Shown here: positions 36,055 to 51,225 of the stretch, piece by piece
Numbering within the stretch: the stretch's first letter is position 1
How the letters are laid out: each line of letters opens with the position of its first letter
Assembly (NCBI GenBank): GCA_034638255.1
Contig: JAWPGT010000009.1
Location: forward strand, 868,001 to 932,000
Reading direction: 5' to 3'
DNA length: 64,000 nucleotides
Origin: Coprinus comatus
Taxonomy: Eukaryota > Basidiomycota > Agaricomycetes > Agaricales > Agaricaceae
Notes under the pieces: generated by a model
The model's database searches: none
What the model was told of the DNA's origin: nothing
The model's input: only the letters and a program-made list of their open reading frames with translations
Position numbers and translations under genes: made by a program

Positions 36055-37939
36055 GGCTGGGATGAAGGATGGGCAACCGGCAGCGCCGAGCGGCGAGATG
36101 AGTTATATGAGGACACTGTATTTTTGGATCAGCGAGCCTACACGTGACCTTCGGCCGTATCCATGACCAGCCCATGGCCCGGAATCTTAAAGTACCAGAA
36201 TCATGAACAAGTAGGTGTTAATATTGATGATAAATGCAGGATTTAAAGAATTTACCGTGCTTCACATGGTGAGGGCATTTGATACCAAGGCTAAATTGAC
36301 TGCATACCTGGATCAAATTCTGAAGGGTTAACATATTTGGAGAGAGATATAATTGCGGATATCATGATGGAGTACAGGAAACAATTAGTACAGGACATGA
36401 AAAGAGAAGAGTAATTTAGGATAGGTTTTACAAATCAATAAATAACCTATTACCATCACTGCGGTGCAGGGGACATACTTCAAGCTTCATTGCTAGGTAC
36501 TAGATACATCGGTTGCTCCACTGTCCAATTGACTCTCATGGGACTCAGGAGTCGGTAGAGGTAATCTCAGTAGTATTCTCAACTTAAGTCACTCACTTCA
36601 CTGCCTATAGTAACGGTAGATGTGAATTGACGATTATTCTAGTTGAGATCCGCCATCTTCCAGGGGTTGTGTAACCGGTCTTAGGGTTACAAGTAGGTGA
36701 TATTCTTACACGTAGTCGAACAGCAGCTGATTCTGTACGGTCTCTGTATTTCAGAGTCGAAAAGGTAAGAATTAATTACATCATAACTAGGTCCAACGTC
36801 TTATAAAGGGCGTTGGACAAATAAGAATAAACTTTCAAAAATTGAAACATGACAGATGACGTATTAGGACATCTACCCGTTACAGGTTGCTTACACACTT
36901 TCGGAGTTCTTGCATTTTGAACCCCGATGGCATCATCCGGGTCCCACAAGGTACTTCTTCTGCGAAAGGGATGCCGAAAATCAATACTATATAACCTATA
37001 ACTTGAAGTTCCTCGTGATGGCTTGTATGCAACCATTTTTCCCAAATTTCGCCATTACGAAGTCAGGTTTAAGAAAACAACATAACGAATTCGGCAATTG
37101 TATTTATATGTGTACATTACAAAAGGAGATTGATAAACAAGCAGTGTTTATTCTACCGATAAACCCGAGCATTGAGGAGCTGTGAATCGAGGAGTGAAAG
37201 CGTATATATCAGTTAGAGCGGTCTGCGCGAGTCTATTTTACTTCCTTGCCATTTGGATAAACTGCCGATGTCTAATGACCAATGAAGACATCTTTATTTT
37301 CTACTAGATTGGCCTCGTTCATAGTTGAAGCTGCAAAGCTGTTCGGGTCAACCCCGCAGAGGAAACCATTCTCTTTCTCAAGACAGCATAACATTGGACT
37401 CTGTAACTTCACATACCTAGAAAATCTACCTCCTTTATTCAGTCAGCCTAACACCCAGCCCCGTCACTGTTCTAGGAGGAATCACATGTTTTTAATGGCT
37501 ACAAGAGTTCCGCAGAAATCTCACAGGTGTATTACACGATACCAACATCTATCAACAACACAAGCGCCTTCGAAATCATTATTCCACTTTTTTTCCGGCT
37601 TTCTCATATATTAATGGTAGGTGGGAACTCACACGGCCAAGCCTATACCAATTATCGTTGTTATTACAACTTTATTTATCACCGTAGTTCCCTGGGGTGC
37701 AAGCTGTCTGGCTTAGACATCACAGAGAGCACAAGTTTACTCTCAAAAGTTCAAGATCCTTCCGACAAGCCACCATTGTCCAGGGTATCACTATTGACTG
37801 TTTTTGGATTTACGAACATGTTCAAATCCCAACGTCTCTCTGTTGGTTCAAAATACATGTCTAGCAGATTTTTCAAGAATATGGGAGGCGCTAATGAAAT
37901 ATATCTGGGTAGCAAGTACAGGAAAATCAAATGGTAGTT
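36055..37939. other. Gene-poor stretch
   Basis: About 1.9 kb. Open frames on the plus strand at 36910-37185 and 37282-37937 overlap each other in different frames and have no motif or signal. No supported gene. Confidence 0.45.
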
Positions 37940-38773
37940 CTATATAGCATGCAAGAGACCCGACACGACATCGCGAATGAGCGACTTGTGCGGTTGGTGA
38001 ACATGGTCACTAGTCTGATCAATCGTGTGCGGACCATATACAAATGTAGTGGGGGCAAATCCAAACTCCTTGGGTAGTGTGAGATTCTAATACGCTCGTC
38101 AATCATACTCTGATCTAATCACTAGTAATTACACTTACCAGTTCTCCAGCAAGTACTCGAATCTTCAAGAAGTAAAGAGTGCGTCAGCGAACATCATCCG
38201 GCTACTTTCACTTAACTACTTACCATGGAGAAGTGGTGGACACAATGAAGATTCGTAAACCACAACTTAATAAATCAAATTTGTGAATAAGAATATACCA
38301 ATGTAAGTTCAGGCCTTACCTCCCGTCCAAACGACGACTGGAATTGGTGTACATTCGGCGTAATGGCCTTAAGTGTTACAGGAAGATTCATGTTTGCCTT
38401 AGGAACAGCATTATCGAGCTGTTCAACGGCTTCAAGGAAAGCTTCCTTGGCGCCAGCACGGCTAGACTCAATTGAGGTATTCGGGACTGCATTATCGTAG
38501 GAAAGCGTATAAGGTGGGGGCTGCGACAAGCAAGATGTAAGCAACACAAAGTGTTCGTGAGCATGACGCAGATGTCTGCCTATTAAAAAATATTATTACG
38601 GACATGGAAAGGCTCAGATCATGAACCATGAACATACCGATTGTTGAGCCTATCAAATACTTTGAGCTCGTTGTGAGTTGTTCATCCGATGCGAGATGGT
38701 TGTCCAAAAGGTCAACCGCCTGAAGAAGAACTGTTCTAGCGAGCACCAGTTGCTGGAGGTGGATATCGTTCAT
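37940..38773 (-). CDS. DinB-like four-helix protein
   Basis: Five exons (38773-38638, 38579-38320, 38265-38224, 38162-38139, 38086-37940) give 202 aa in phase. The N-terminus is helical (HLQQLVLARTVLLQAVDLL), then IGSTIGRHLRHAHEHFVLL, and late in the protein LHCVHHFSMIRVLAGEL and EFGFAPTTFVYG. The His-containing segments (RHLRHAHEHF and HHFSM) sit where DinB/YfiT proteins bind metal. The family includes thiol-dependent transferases and many members of unknown role; fungal ones are small cytosolic proteins with no assigned function. Two exons are only 42 and 24 nt. Confidence 0.7.
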
Positions 38774-39949
38774 AGTAGGAGTCTAGGAAAGTATACAATT
38801 CCAGGATGCTGAGAAAGAATGAACCGTTGGCTTATTTATACGAATACAGCATGTAAGATATGCACTTGGTCTAACCAAAGTAACCTAATTTCGTAAATTC
38901 ATGCTGCTTTGAGTTCGTACTAGAAGCTAATTGGGGGCACAGGGCATCAGAATTGCAGTTTCTTGTTCCATTGGAAGGTCAACATTCGGTTCACCAACAC
39001 CTGACCAACACTCTTGACATTTATGTCTATTTAAGCATCAGAAGCAAAGTGAGTCATCTCTTGTTCTGTCGCAAATGGATGATAAAACAAGCCGATATCC
39101 ACGAGAAAAAAAATCGCTTTGTGCTGTCTCTCTTTAGTATAATCTTATGCTCGACTCTCAGAGGTAGAGATATGCTACTTTGTTGGGGACTGTGCTTTAG
39201 GCACCTTCAGTGCTTGGGAGTTCCAAGAAAAAAGTGTATCAAGGAATCATAGTGTCTGTCAAGGAAAATCGGCACCCAAATAACAGTTGACTGTCCGCGA
39301 GTCACTATTAATAGTACCACTAAAGCCGCTACTTTATATTGCATCTCCTCGGGCTAGAGAAAACTAGAGCGTCCTTTGGTTTAAGTGACAGATATGTAAA
39401 TATTAGGCGCGAGCTTCAATCTCTTTGATCATCCTTTCAACATATTACCCAGAATTATTTCACCTTTTGTACAGAGAGTAGGTAATTCAAACCAAGGCAT
39501 CAGGCGAGGGGACGTTCTCTAATGTCTTCTGCCACTTGGACGGATGGTGGTAAAAATAGTCATGCAAACAATAACCCAATGTGAAATAAGACGCCCATGC
39601 CATATTACGCGGTACGTTGGTGCCAGTACTAGAATTAGTACCTTGATGGGTTTAGTGGGAGGGTTCAGGTATGTTTTCTGTTTCTACTACATTACACCGT
39701 GACAATTGGTAATCGGAAGTTAAACTTCTAACATCTTAGAGAAGGAAGTACTATATGTACCGCATATGTACATGATGGCAATCCATAGTATTTAAGAACT
39801 GGTATTGTGGAGGTTAAGCGCAAGCAGAGGCATCGGTACCTAAAGCATCATTAATATGGGGTAATTCCAATTTTCATCACATTCCTCTTTCCGTCGCTTG
39901 AAAAGTTCGTCATTTTCTGCCCTCTGGCACCTCGCGAGTTCAATTCTTG
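38774..39949. other. Gene-poor stretch
   Basis: Upstream region of the DinB-like gene followed by about 1 kb without supportable coding sequence. Confidence 0.5.
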
Positions 39950-42606
39950 TTAATGAAGATGGTGTTTTTGATGGTTGGTTGAATGATCTAGTTGTTCTTC
40001 AATTTTTTGATCATCCAGTGTATTGGTAGGTGGGGTTATTTCGTTGTTGGACGCGGATGGGGGAGGTAAAATGATAGGTGAATGTTCATGCATGCGTTGT
40101 AATCCAGTTTCAGAATCATTAGGTGAAAGGTCATGACCTTCCACCAAATTCATTTCATCTAGAACAACCTCACGGATGACGACGTCCTTACCTTCAACCT
40201 CGTCGTAATCTAGTAAAGTCTTAAGTACGGTACTAGAGTGTAATTATTACGGTTGTACTTGCCATCTATAATTATATTTCTCTTATTTGTTTCTACCTGT
40301 CTTGACCCTTTACCAGAGGACCATATCGCTTCTGATTTCTTGTTGAAACCATCAGTCAGGTCCCACAAGTCCTCCAAATCTGGTCTACCAGTACCAAGAA
40401 GACGATAAGCAATAAAATTACCACTGATATATGGAATATAGAGGAGTTCTTTGGGGCAGGGGGCCCTACATCTTGATAAGAGAGACTTATGAAGGCCGAA
40501 TGACGTCCGTGGGATTCGGATATACTCTTCTGTAGCAGCGACAATTTCTTTCAGTGTTGCTTTAATGAGAGGTAATAATGCGTCTGGCATAAATGTCCGT
40601 TGCAAAAGATGCGTTGTGAAGGTGAAAACATTCTCTAGCGAGTGTGTGCCAATGAGGCGCTGCGAAGCAAGGCGTTCAACTATTTGGAGGAAGCGTTCAG
40701 CGGAATCTATGATGTAATTCAATTATATCAGAGCGAGAGCGTTGAACTAGTCAAAAAGACGAACCATTGGTATACCAGCATTTATCGCAGGGTTGAAGGA
40801 GTATACCTATTGTCCTTGCATGCCGGTGGATTTTCACGTCTGTATGATCCATATAGGGAAATACCGTGTTGAATATTTTGATTAAGTGTGCACATAGATG
40901 GTTTGAATGGAGTCCTTTACTTATTTCCTCGCAAAGATCATAGATAATATTGGAGTGACCCAGTTGATAATGCTTGCACAATTGAACCAAAATTGTAGTC
41001 ATTTGTTCCAAACCCGATCCGCTTTTATCCCATCTCCATTGATTGTGAGGGAGTACATGGGAGGCAGCAATACCTGCAGCACTTCCAGACATCCGCATAT
41101 TTCTTGAATCCACAATCGCATTACTGATGGAATTTAAGAGTTCTGCATAAAAAAAAAAATGAGTAGATTGAGAAAAAATGGACTATTCAATGTTTCTGTA
41201 CCTAAAAGATTAGTGGACTCTACACGTAGAATGTTGTAGATATCACTGGACTTCAGCCATTCGCAGTGGTGGAAGGTACTACCACCTTTTCCTGTCTTTA
41301 ATATATCCCACACATCCTTGAAAATGCCTCTAAGTCTATGTTCCTAATCGTCACGGAGCTATTGGGAATGAACTCTGCGGTAAAACACGACAGAGTAGAA
41401 AATCCAAACGATGCCCAGATAGTATCCACAGCCGGAAGTTTATCTTGTCCTTCCGAATATTCACGGCATACATCAACAATTGTAGATGTGAAACATTGAT
41501 ATGTCATTAGCACAATATCCTTGTTTTGTTTAAACTCCCTGGCCACCCAAGTCAATGCAGGATAAATTGATTTTTCCGCTTTGTATGTCTCCATCCACCA
41601 GTCGTCATAACCAGTCCAACTATCAATTACGCTAAATGGCAAAAAGAGACGAGGTTTCTCTCTGTTGGATAAAATAGATGAGATCAGGTGTAGGATAGAG
41701 CGAAGGAGAGAGTGAACAAGCCAAGCCTGTGGAGATCGATATGGACAAAGTACAGGATGGAGCGGTTCGTCAGAAGGGTCATTCAACCTGAACTCGGGTT
41801 TCTTGTAATCCGCCAGCCATAGAATTTGGAATGCTGGCAAAAAGGAAGTAATGAGAATAAACAAAGCCGAGATGGCCACAAGAACCGTTACAGGGATAGC
41901 TGCAAGAGTTCCGGACCCCCATTGCGATACCAGAAAGCCAGCAAAGAATATGAATAGCGCAATCATCAGAAGAATTGGCAACATGTTGAGAAGTGTAATA
42001 ACTCCCCATTGCCTTAGGCTCTTGTGTTGTTGATATTGAAGGTATATATCAGTGTTGTGAGATATACCGGCGGCATTTTTATTGAATTCTCGTAGTCATT
42101 GAAAGCAAGTGATACCTCCAAGGACAGTAATGATGCTAAGTATGAAGCTGACGGAGTAGAGAAGGTAGATTTGTTGGGTGTGTGGGATGATAGAATCGGA
42201 ATTGCCCCTAGGTTGGATATTAATTGGGATATGAGCCTAAGGATTCGACATGTTGAATTGAAGAGTAACTAGAATTTCAAACAGGGAAGCGGTCTTCTCG
42301 GCAGGATCGACCTGGATCGCCTTCGCAGCCTCGACTGTGAATGCCGCCAAGATAGCAGAAAATAGGGATGCCTTGAGGGTGAAATGGTTATTCTTTCATC
42401 GACAGTGAAAGATGGTGTAGATTTACAAAAATGAGCAGATTAGTCAATTCATTGCTCCAAGTGCTGTAAACATCGCTAGTCAGCTTCTCCACCTTCCAGT
42501 TGACACCTTCCCAAGAATCGCGTTTCTTGGTAGACGTAATATTCTGTCTAGGTGAATTAGCAGTCGAACGTCTCAGCGTGATGGAGCCACTCGCTTCACT
42601 GTTCAT
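39950..42606 (-). pseudogene. DUF6535-type multi-pass membrane protein, disrupted
   Basis: N-terminal exon 42606-42427 (SWEGVNWKVEKLTSD, then ELTNLLIF) joins 42371 onward, ASLFSAILAAFTVEAAKAIQ, the start of a DUF6535 domain with pairs of membrane helices (YLLYSVSFILSIITVLGG, then NMLPILLMIALFIFFAGFLV and ALFILITSFLPAF). Two in-frame stops interrupt otherwise conserved text: TAG at 42237-42239 and TGA at 42096-42098, where a Trp is expected before LREFNKN. A one-base loss at 41326-41328 shifts frame between NIDLE and FKDVWDILKTG. Further exons run to KHHLH at 39950. The stops fit CAG to TAG and TGG to TGA changes. A 33-nt intron could remove the first stop. Agaricomycete-specific family of unknown role. 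Confidence 0.65.
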
Positions 42607-43057
42607 ATCGCAGATGTAGAAGTTTGATTAAGTGAAAAGATTTGGCTACCACGTTTTTACTACTGTCACTAGAACCACGGGATTCAACATGGGGGCATTC
42701 GTCGATTCACAATATCCCCTTTCTAAACAACGTGGCATTCTAATAATTTATCATGGTCGAGGTTTCAGCCAAAGTTGTGAAGACGTAGGTTCCAAAGATA
42801 ACGCCGTGGACTTCACATCGCATAAATAGTCCACAATCTAGGAAGTTGATTATAAGGACTTGTGGCGATAGTGTAAGTATTTCTCTCATCAGGTAAATGC
42901 ACATAAAAAAGAAATTCAGAGCCAGATATTTTCGTCTCCAGACAGCCTCAGCAGGTGATAAACCGATGAATTGCGATGATCTCGTGCCAAGTGTATACAT
43001 ATGAAAGAAGACAGGATTGAGGCATCCATAGACCAAAGCTTGCCAGACGCACAACCA

Positions 43058-43889
<832 letters not shown>

Positions 43890-44283
43890 TCAGCTCACTA
43901 CGATGCCAAAGGCAAATGAAATGAATTCGAATTATTATCTGATCCATCTCATGTTTTATAAGATCATTAAACTGACATTTTTTTAATAGATTCTTCCACA
44001 AATCTAGTTACAATAAATACTTATTAAGATGCATATCGATTACAATATAACTTTCACAACTGCGATCACTCTTCTCAAAGAAACCCCTGAAATTCCCAAC
44101 AGAGTTACCGAGTGCATAGCTGGACCCCGGGACTTAGAACGTTGGCGAACGCTTCGAAGCCACGTTTGTAGGACGCGTCTCTTTCGCCTCATTTGTGACC
44201 ATTTGTGAATCACTTACATTCTAAACACATGCTGAAATGTTGCCCCATCATAACCCATCCTAACTCCTTCCCTCCTCCGAATG

Positions 44284-44410
44284 ATGGACGGTCCCTTGGA
44301 AACTTGTGAGAAAGAGATTGAAGGTGATCACAAGAATCTGGTCAACAATTCGAAGACCCTGGATGACGGACGTTGTTATGCCCACAACATGCTTTTAGAT
44401 GATCTCCTGT
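44284..44410 (+). other. Possible isolated coding exon
   Basis: An ATG-ATG start opens 42 codons (MMDGPLETCEKEIEGDH and onward) ending at a strong donor GTAAGT near 44409. I cannot join it to a following exon without implausibly short introns. It could be a relic or the start of a gene I fail to see. Confidence 0.2.
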
Positions 44411-47400
44411 AAGTATACGCCATTAAGTGAAGAGGCATGAACCTCAGTTTAATGTTATGTTACTCGAAATTTGTGTCCAACCTCAACCGCGGCATATCAC
44501 GTACAAATTCTTTTGTGGGCCAGGGTTTCTGGGAGTAGATAAGGAAGATTTCTGCGAAGCTTTGTTCCCAGTCATAACTCCTTTATCTCTCTGATGGATG
44601 ACTCATGATGTAAGTATGTTCTAGCTACCTTTCCATCAAATTCTGGGATACTTCAAATTACCCTTGCTTGATAGGTGCCATCGACCAACCATTGACTGAT
44701 AACAGGCCCTAGAAGTACAAACTACAACAATGCCCTAAGCTTCTGCTACTCCCGAGGCACTTCAATGTGGTGGGTCTGTGGTGCCAATACTGGATGCATC
44801 CGACCCTCAGGATCTCGCTATTATCATCTACTCCGATAGTGGGCCCCACATAATCCAAAAGTCAAATGAAACCACTCGACCGACAAACCGATACCGATGA
44901 TTCCCGAAAGTTCTGTTCTGATTCTCATTCATTCATAAAATCGGCGGATGCGTTAAAGATGGTGATTGTGTACCGGTTGGTGGGTGTCAACATAAAGGTA
45001 GTTGCTTCTTTACTAAATTCGCTGTTACATGTCCAGGTTCCTCCGGGTCGTTCGTATCAAGATAGCGTTATTGTAATACGATAAGACGCGAATTTCCCAG
45101 GCGATTGGGTCTTTTGAAAGGTGGTATGTAAGTTTGGCATTATGAATTGGAAAAGATCATCAGTGCGTTCTCTTCCTCTATTCTATTGAACTTATCATAG
45201 GAAGTGGGAAAAATGAGAACGTTCGTGTGAATCAAGGAGATGGGTTTGGAGTGAGTGAAATGAATGGTGACGGTATTTTAATAAAGAACACGAACGGTTA
45301 CTTTTTGATAAGGTAGTAAGGCGCTGATAAAGTATGGTGGCGAAGTTAACCATATTATTCATTTTGAAAGAAAGCAAATGTAAGGGTGTTTTTTACTGTA
45401 TACAAAACAGAAAGGAGATAATGCTATTTTCAGTGCCGGGATGTCAAAAAAGCGGCAGATTGGGTTTTGTACCGTAAAAAGTGGCAGAAATGAACAGAAT
45501 CAATTCAATTGACCCTACCCTTGGAATATTAACCCTTACCCGAGTCTTTACTTAACTTAACTATGACAACATCACACTAAGCCTGATAAGCCAGGAACGG
45601 CCTAACGTATTTTCAAACGACGGCGTATCAGCGGCAAATATGGTGGTTTGTATTGAATTTGTAGATACTTGCCTGACAGATAAGAGCATGAAACAAGCCC
45701 ATATAACTGTACTAGTACGATATATTGTAGTGACCGACGGCGGCGATGGTCAAAAGTGAAGGATGTTTGATAGAAATTTCTTTGAAAAATGCTCCACCTT
45801 CGACTGACTAACCGTGACAAAGGCATATACGTAGTGGGTAGGACACCCAAAACTGGACAAAAGTTAATATGGTCCTGAAGTACATATTGTGCGTGGGCCT
45901 TGATTCTCTCCCGCACAACTGAATGGTGGACATGTTCTGGGATTGGGTGGACATGCCAGAGGACATGCCAGCTTGATATAAATAACTAGGACCCCGGAAC
46001 CGCATTCATTTGAATGGCTAACGTAAATATATCAGGGCCTCTTTTTTAAACCTCGTTTTGACAATCACCATGGTCGGTCCCGGTTCCATGAAAGAGTCCA
46101 ACCAAACTTATACATAGCCACAACCCCCCCGCATTAGACCTATTCCGTGTATCCATTGGAGTAGGTTGGGGTGCATCAAACAAGTACCCCCAGATATAAG
46201 AGTGGAACTCATCATCTATTTTTGGATACTTAACGGGTGCGGCGAATAAAAGTGCGTGTGATCACACCAGGGAGAATATGATTTGGAAAGAAGTATGTGC
46301 AATATGGTGTTTTGTTCAATGCATACACCAAATTTAGGGCAAATGCCCAATATTGTGTGATATGTGATCGTTGCATGTTTCTCAGCCCCAGATAACCTTG
46401 TGTGAGAAATAAGATGTGTGTAGGTGGCAAGTTGAGACAACTCCCTGATCGATCAGCACTCCCTGTGATCAATCTTAAAAATGAGATTTTATTATTGTCC
46501 GTCTGTTTGATCCCGCCAAAACAAGGGTCTTACGCCGATGGACTTGGAGAAGAATGAAATATTATGTATTACCCCACAACTAGGTTATCGCAGGTTGTTA
46601 AAGCGGATGTAATTTGAAATTACATTTTGTTGCCAGCTTACTGTCAGGTAGTATCGGTAGGTGCCTGGGAGGTGCGAAGTATTCAGGACGATGCCGAACT
46701 TCGAAAAAGAAGTCCCGTCCATTTAAGTTGGAACTTGGCGTCATACACTTCAATATCACTGTATATGTATCATGTTCAGTTTTGGATCTTTCTTTACAAA
46801 CTTCTCTAGCACTAGAATGGGAACAAAAGATGGATATGGAACTTCTTTTTGAAACCACGATGTTCTTCGAACCCTTCTAATATCAGTGATTTCGAATAGA
46901 AAGCTTTTCGAAGGACACGAAGAGTTGTGAATATGCCCATGTGTCCTTTTATTACTTACTGCATGCATGGCCCTTGTTTCTATAGTAGATTAGTATCCAC
47001 AAGACCACTGAGTTTACCTTTCTTTTTGCCCATGTGGGTAATCTCCACTGCATAGTCGAAATCTTGATATCAAAATATTTAACACTAGTTATTCTTACAG
47101 AGCTGGTACCGGCACATAGGGAAATTATCCGACATATTACTATAACGTTTTTCGTTATTACCCCACCTGATGCATTTTGTCATAAGTCGAAGTAATGAGA
47201 TTGATCAGGCAAAGAAGTAATGGGGACAAGTTTCGCACTCCAACCGGTATTTACGTTCTTCCAATGGGAAAAATCAGAAAAGCAAGAATGTCCGAATAAC
47301 GAAAATCCAAGTTTCGGAGAGCTCTGATTCAAATTCATGCTATATTGCATTACAACTATTGATTCACTCTTATTCATCATGTAAATAGTTAGTAAGAGAC

Positions 47401-50400
47401 TGGAAAATGTGCATTACCAATAGTTCCTACGTTCAATTTCTCGGACACTTTCTTTAGATCTTAATAGGAAACGGTTGAAATCTTCTGTAAGGAAATTCGA
47501 ACTTGGATTCCTGATGCAAGTTATACAGTTCTTGACAGATGGAGGGGATATACTATTTGTCCACCTCCTCCCCGTATACTAGAAGGTCGAATTTTGTGAG
47601 GTATTGTGTGATTCGTATGTTAAAATCGTGATTGCTAGCGAATGGAGTGTCACCTGTGAAGTGATATCATTGATCGCTCACATTATACTATGTCAACTGA
47701 CAAAAAAAAAAAGGACAAGTTCTGCCAGGTCCTCCTTTGATGACATCATGGGGTCGAGGTCATCAGACGATTTTTGACTCAAGTTTCACGTAGGAAGTCA
47801 GGAATATGGATTGAGTATAAGTGTATTAGGGATCAAATGGGTAGATCACGCTCTTGAAGAAGTTGGCACGGACCACTCATCCGTCCTTTCATTTCTCATT
47901 TTCATGTTTCAAATGATGAGTAATAATTATGCAAATGTGAAAATCAAGAACAACGGCCCCCCGTCCCTCTTGGCGATCACTAAAGTCGAAGTATTTTCTC
48001 AGTTTCAGTAACTGGCAGTGCCGCACGACATATACTTCGTCATATGTTCGTCGATGACGCATATCCATCAGGAACATCGGTAGGTCCCGTGTCACTCCAC
48101 CTTAGTTTCTCAGCGGGTTCTTTCTAAATTCTAATGGCCTTGACGAAAAAAGTATAGTATACGATGATGAATATATTACATTCTTAAGGAAGGATTCCAG
48201 GGCAATCTAGCATGAAGTAGAATCACCAGCAGGACTTCTTTTTCGAAAGAAAAGGAGGGCTTGTTGTCATCATAGAACACAAAACGCGCCAAATACTCCT
48301 GTGCGTTAACCTTGACATGTTGTAGTGTCATTATTGTTCGTTCTGAGATAACTGTAAATATCGGTGGTGGTATGTTCACTTCAGATTTTAGAAGATTGAT
48401 GAGAAAAATGTTAATGTTACTTGACTTACCTTAAGTACCATGATATCCCTGTTTCAATATGCAATGTGGAATGTTCATTAAACATTGATCATCGTATTTT
48501 TGAGAAAGTAAGACCCCAAGACTGCCATCAGGTTGGTTCAAGTCAAGGAAGGAAATGGTTGTAATGGTCAAATAAGATGCATGATGATAGATATCCGTGA
48601 AATTTCCTTACTCATTACCACATGGTTTTCTGAGCTAGCAGACAAGAACAACATACAAGAAAGTACAACGTATAGTTTAATGTATACATACCATTATCAG
48701 TAGTGGGTCCCAAAAGTATGATGTTCGTTGCTTCGGTTGTTGATATCGACGATGATGACAATCCCACTGATCCATCCACGCGACCACAAACTCAATAGGA
48801 GTATTTCCCCGTTCTGTTCTCGTATAGGTGGCAGCTTTGTCCTATTCAACTCCCGACTCGTCTCCTCCAGAGAATTACAAGGATTGACGTAATTGAGTCC
48901 GAGTCCGATACCGATAACCGTGTCCGAAGCTTGTAAAGCACATCTACGTCTTCAAGTGCTGATCAACTTGGAAGGCTCCGTGTGAGTAATTTCTCAGTTT
49001 TATACCATCAAAGCCCAACTCCCTTTAAAACCGCCAACCCTTCTTCTTCGGTATTGGGGAGAAACCTTTTTGGTTGTTATTGAGAGGCGGGTGAGATTTT
49101 AACCACTGCTCTCACGTTATATTTTGAAAGATGCACTTAGTGCATTTCGATTGGCGGTCTGGAGTACGAAGTACTCACTCAGGATCTCCAAGTTGCTTTA
49201 CCATCCATTCTTGAGTCTCACCGGCTACCGTGAGGGTTCTCAGGTATCAGAAACTTCCACCCATGAAAATTCTCGAAACCTCTCCGTAATGATAATGATC
49301 TCTCCATTATCATTATGAGGGTGTTCGATTACCCTGCATAATGAACGTTCCTAATGATCAATAGATAAGTAGATAGGAGCCCAATGCCATGTACCTAAAC
49401 GGTAAGTTGATCTTGAAGGCGGGTAACACCAAGACTTGGCATCGGTACTTTCAAAGTCATTTTTTTCGTTGATAAATATATATAGTAGTTGAAGGTAAAG
49501 TGAGCGGAACGCATGTGTGTGGTGCGCTTGTCGGGTAACAACATTCAAAACAAAACAAAAAACGATCACATCACCGATTGCCACAAATTCATCTAAATAT
49601 AGCACACATGTGCATGAGACGATACGAACTTGAAGGGGCTTCGCTTATGGTAAGTAGATGTGAATAAATGTTGGATTTTTACTAGCCGATCACGTCTTAT
49701 GTAGACATTTCTACATACTGTGTACATTTTTAACTTACTATTTGATCGGAAGTAATGCAGAATAGAATCGGCCTCCCGATCAAAATTTATTGATTGTCGA
49801 TTTGTTGATTGTCGGTTGTTGTGTTCATAAATGTTCCAATGGTACAGTTATACATAGTTTAAGTCTGGTATAAGCATATTAGCGAGTGGAACGAGTCGGA
49901 GTGACTCGGACTAGGATTCGGACTCTTGGGGGGTGTTGTAACTTTGATGTGGTTTTTGTGATTCTCGTCCGGTGTTGCTTGAGACAACAAACTGACACAA
50001 GTAGCAGGAATATATCCAGATTCCAAATCACGACAACTACCACTAACACAAAGTATGCAAGAGATGGATCACGGAAAGCTCTCTTGTAAACTCAGGTTAA
50101 TGCAAGTCCACGACTACCAGTTGTCACTTTTGATTCGGATTCGGATTCGGGAATCGGAAGATGAGGTTAAAAATGGCACAATGGCAGATGTGACAGTAGC
50201 TACTAACAGCGGCAAGTCTTTGTCACTTCGGGTTGTACAGGAACACTTGCCATTCGCTTCGCAGGGGGTTAGTCTAGGTCTAATCTTGCAAGACCCCTGT
50301 GAGGGTACGGGTTACCAATATTTCTAAGAAGAATTATTAATCTTGCAAAAACGAGAAATGACGTAATGAGTTGAAAATTGCTCAAGCTTAAGCTTGAGAT

Positions 50401-51215
50401 CGTGGGCCAGAGTGATGGCTACTCTGTGGCTACTTGTGGGTAGATGGTGGCATAAGGATTTAGGATTTGGTGATCATTTTAAAATGAAGATTCCCCCCGG
50501 GCCATTGTATTTTTGGTTTTGGGGTGGGGTTACTTGCTATATCAATTTCAGGAGGCTGGAAACGTAGTGGTATAGTGATACATCGCCTGAATGTCATGTA
50601 TAAGTAAGAAGTAATTGAGTGAATTCTTTCATTCATGGATGTTTCTCGGTATTCATGTATACCCCCCTCATAAAGGTTTTTCTTCATTATTTTTAATTAA
50701 GTATATCCTAAGTTACTACAATTGATGCATGATGGGTGGATTTGCCGTAGGCAACTCATTTTCATTTTAATTCAGGGGTTCATATAGTACCAGCATACGA
50801 TACCGACTACGATTCTTGATCCTTCTAGGTAGTACGTGTTACTTCTAGTTCTTCTTCTGATGATAATGATGTACAACGCGCCAGCAATGGCGCAATACTT
50901 AATACCGATCTCTAATATTTATACATAAACGTAACTATTCAGTTCATTTACTTTACTTGTTTATGATCGGTGTTGGTTGCTTTGGAGAATAGCTCTATTT
51001 TCGGTAGTCTGTATTACTCTCTGACTCAGAGGAGGAAAAAGAAGAAGAGAGAAGAGGAGTAAAGAGGCTGTACCTTCAGGAGCAACTTTAACAGTTCTAC
51101 TGAGGGTCGAAAGAATTCGAAAAGTCATTGTATTATATTACTATTGATGGTTTATTTTTATCTTATCAGTAGAGCCACAAGTGGAGCAGGGAAGCAACCC
51201 TTCTTTTTTATCGTA

Positions 51216-51225
51216 CGCGCGCGCG
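51216..51225. repeat. CG dinucleotide run
   Basis: ACGCGCGCGCG followed by T-run, unusual within very AT-rich surroundings. Confidence 0.6.

Noticed and set aside
35570..36166. 198-codon plus-strand frame opposite the nucleotidyltransferase-fold gene
   Set aside because: Mirror of the low-complexity leader on the minus strand; hydrophobic by complementarity only.
37282..37937. Plus-strand frames as a gene
   Set aside because: Two frames conflict, composition is non-coding-like and no splice structure helps.
46598..46880. Overlapping frames on both strands as small genes
   Set aside because: Mutually antisense, no signal peptide, domain or splice support.
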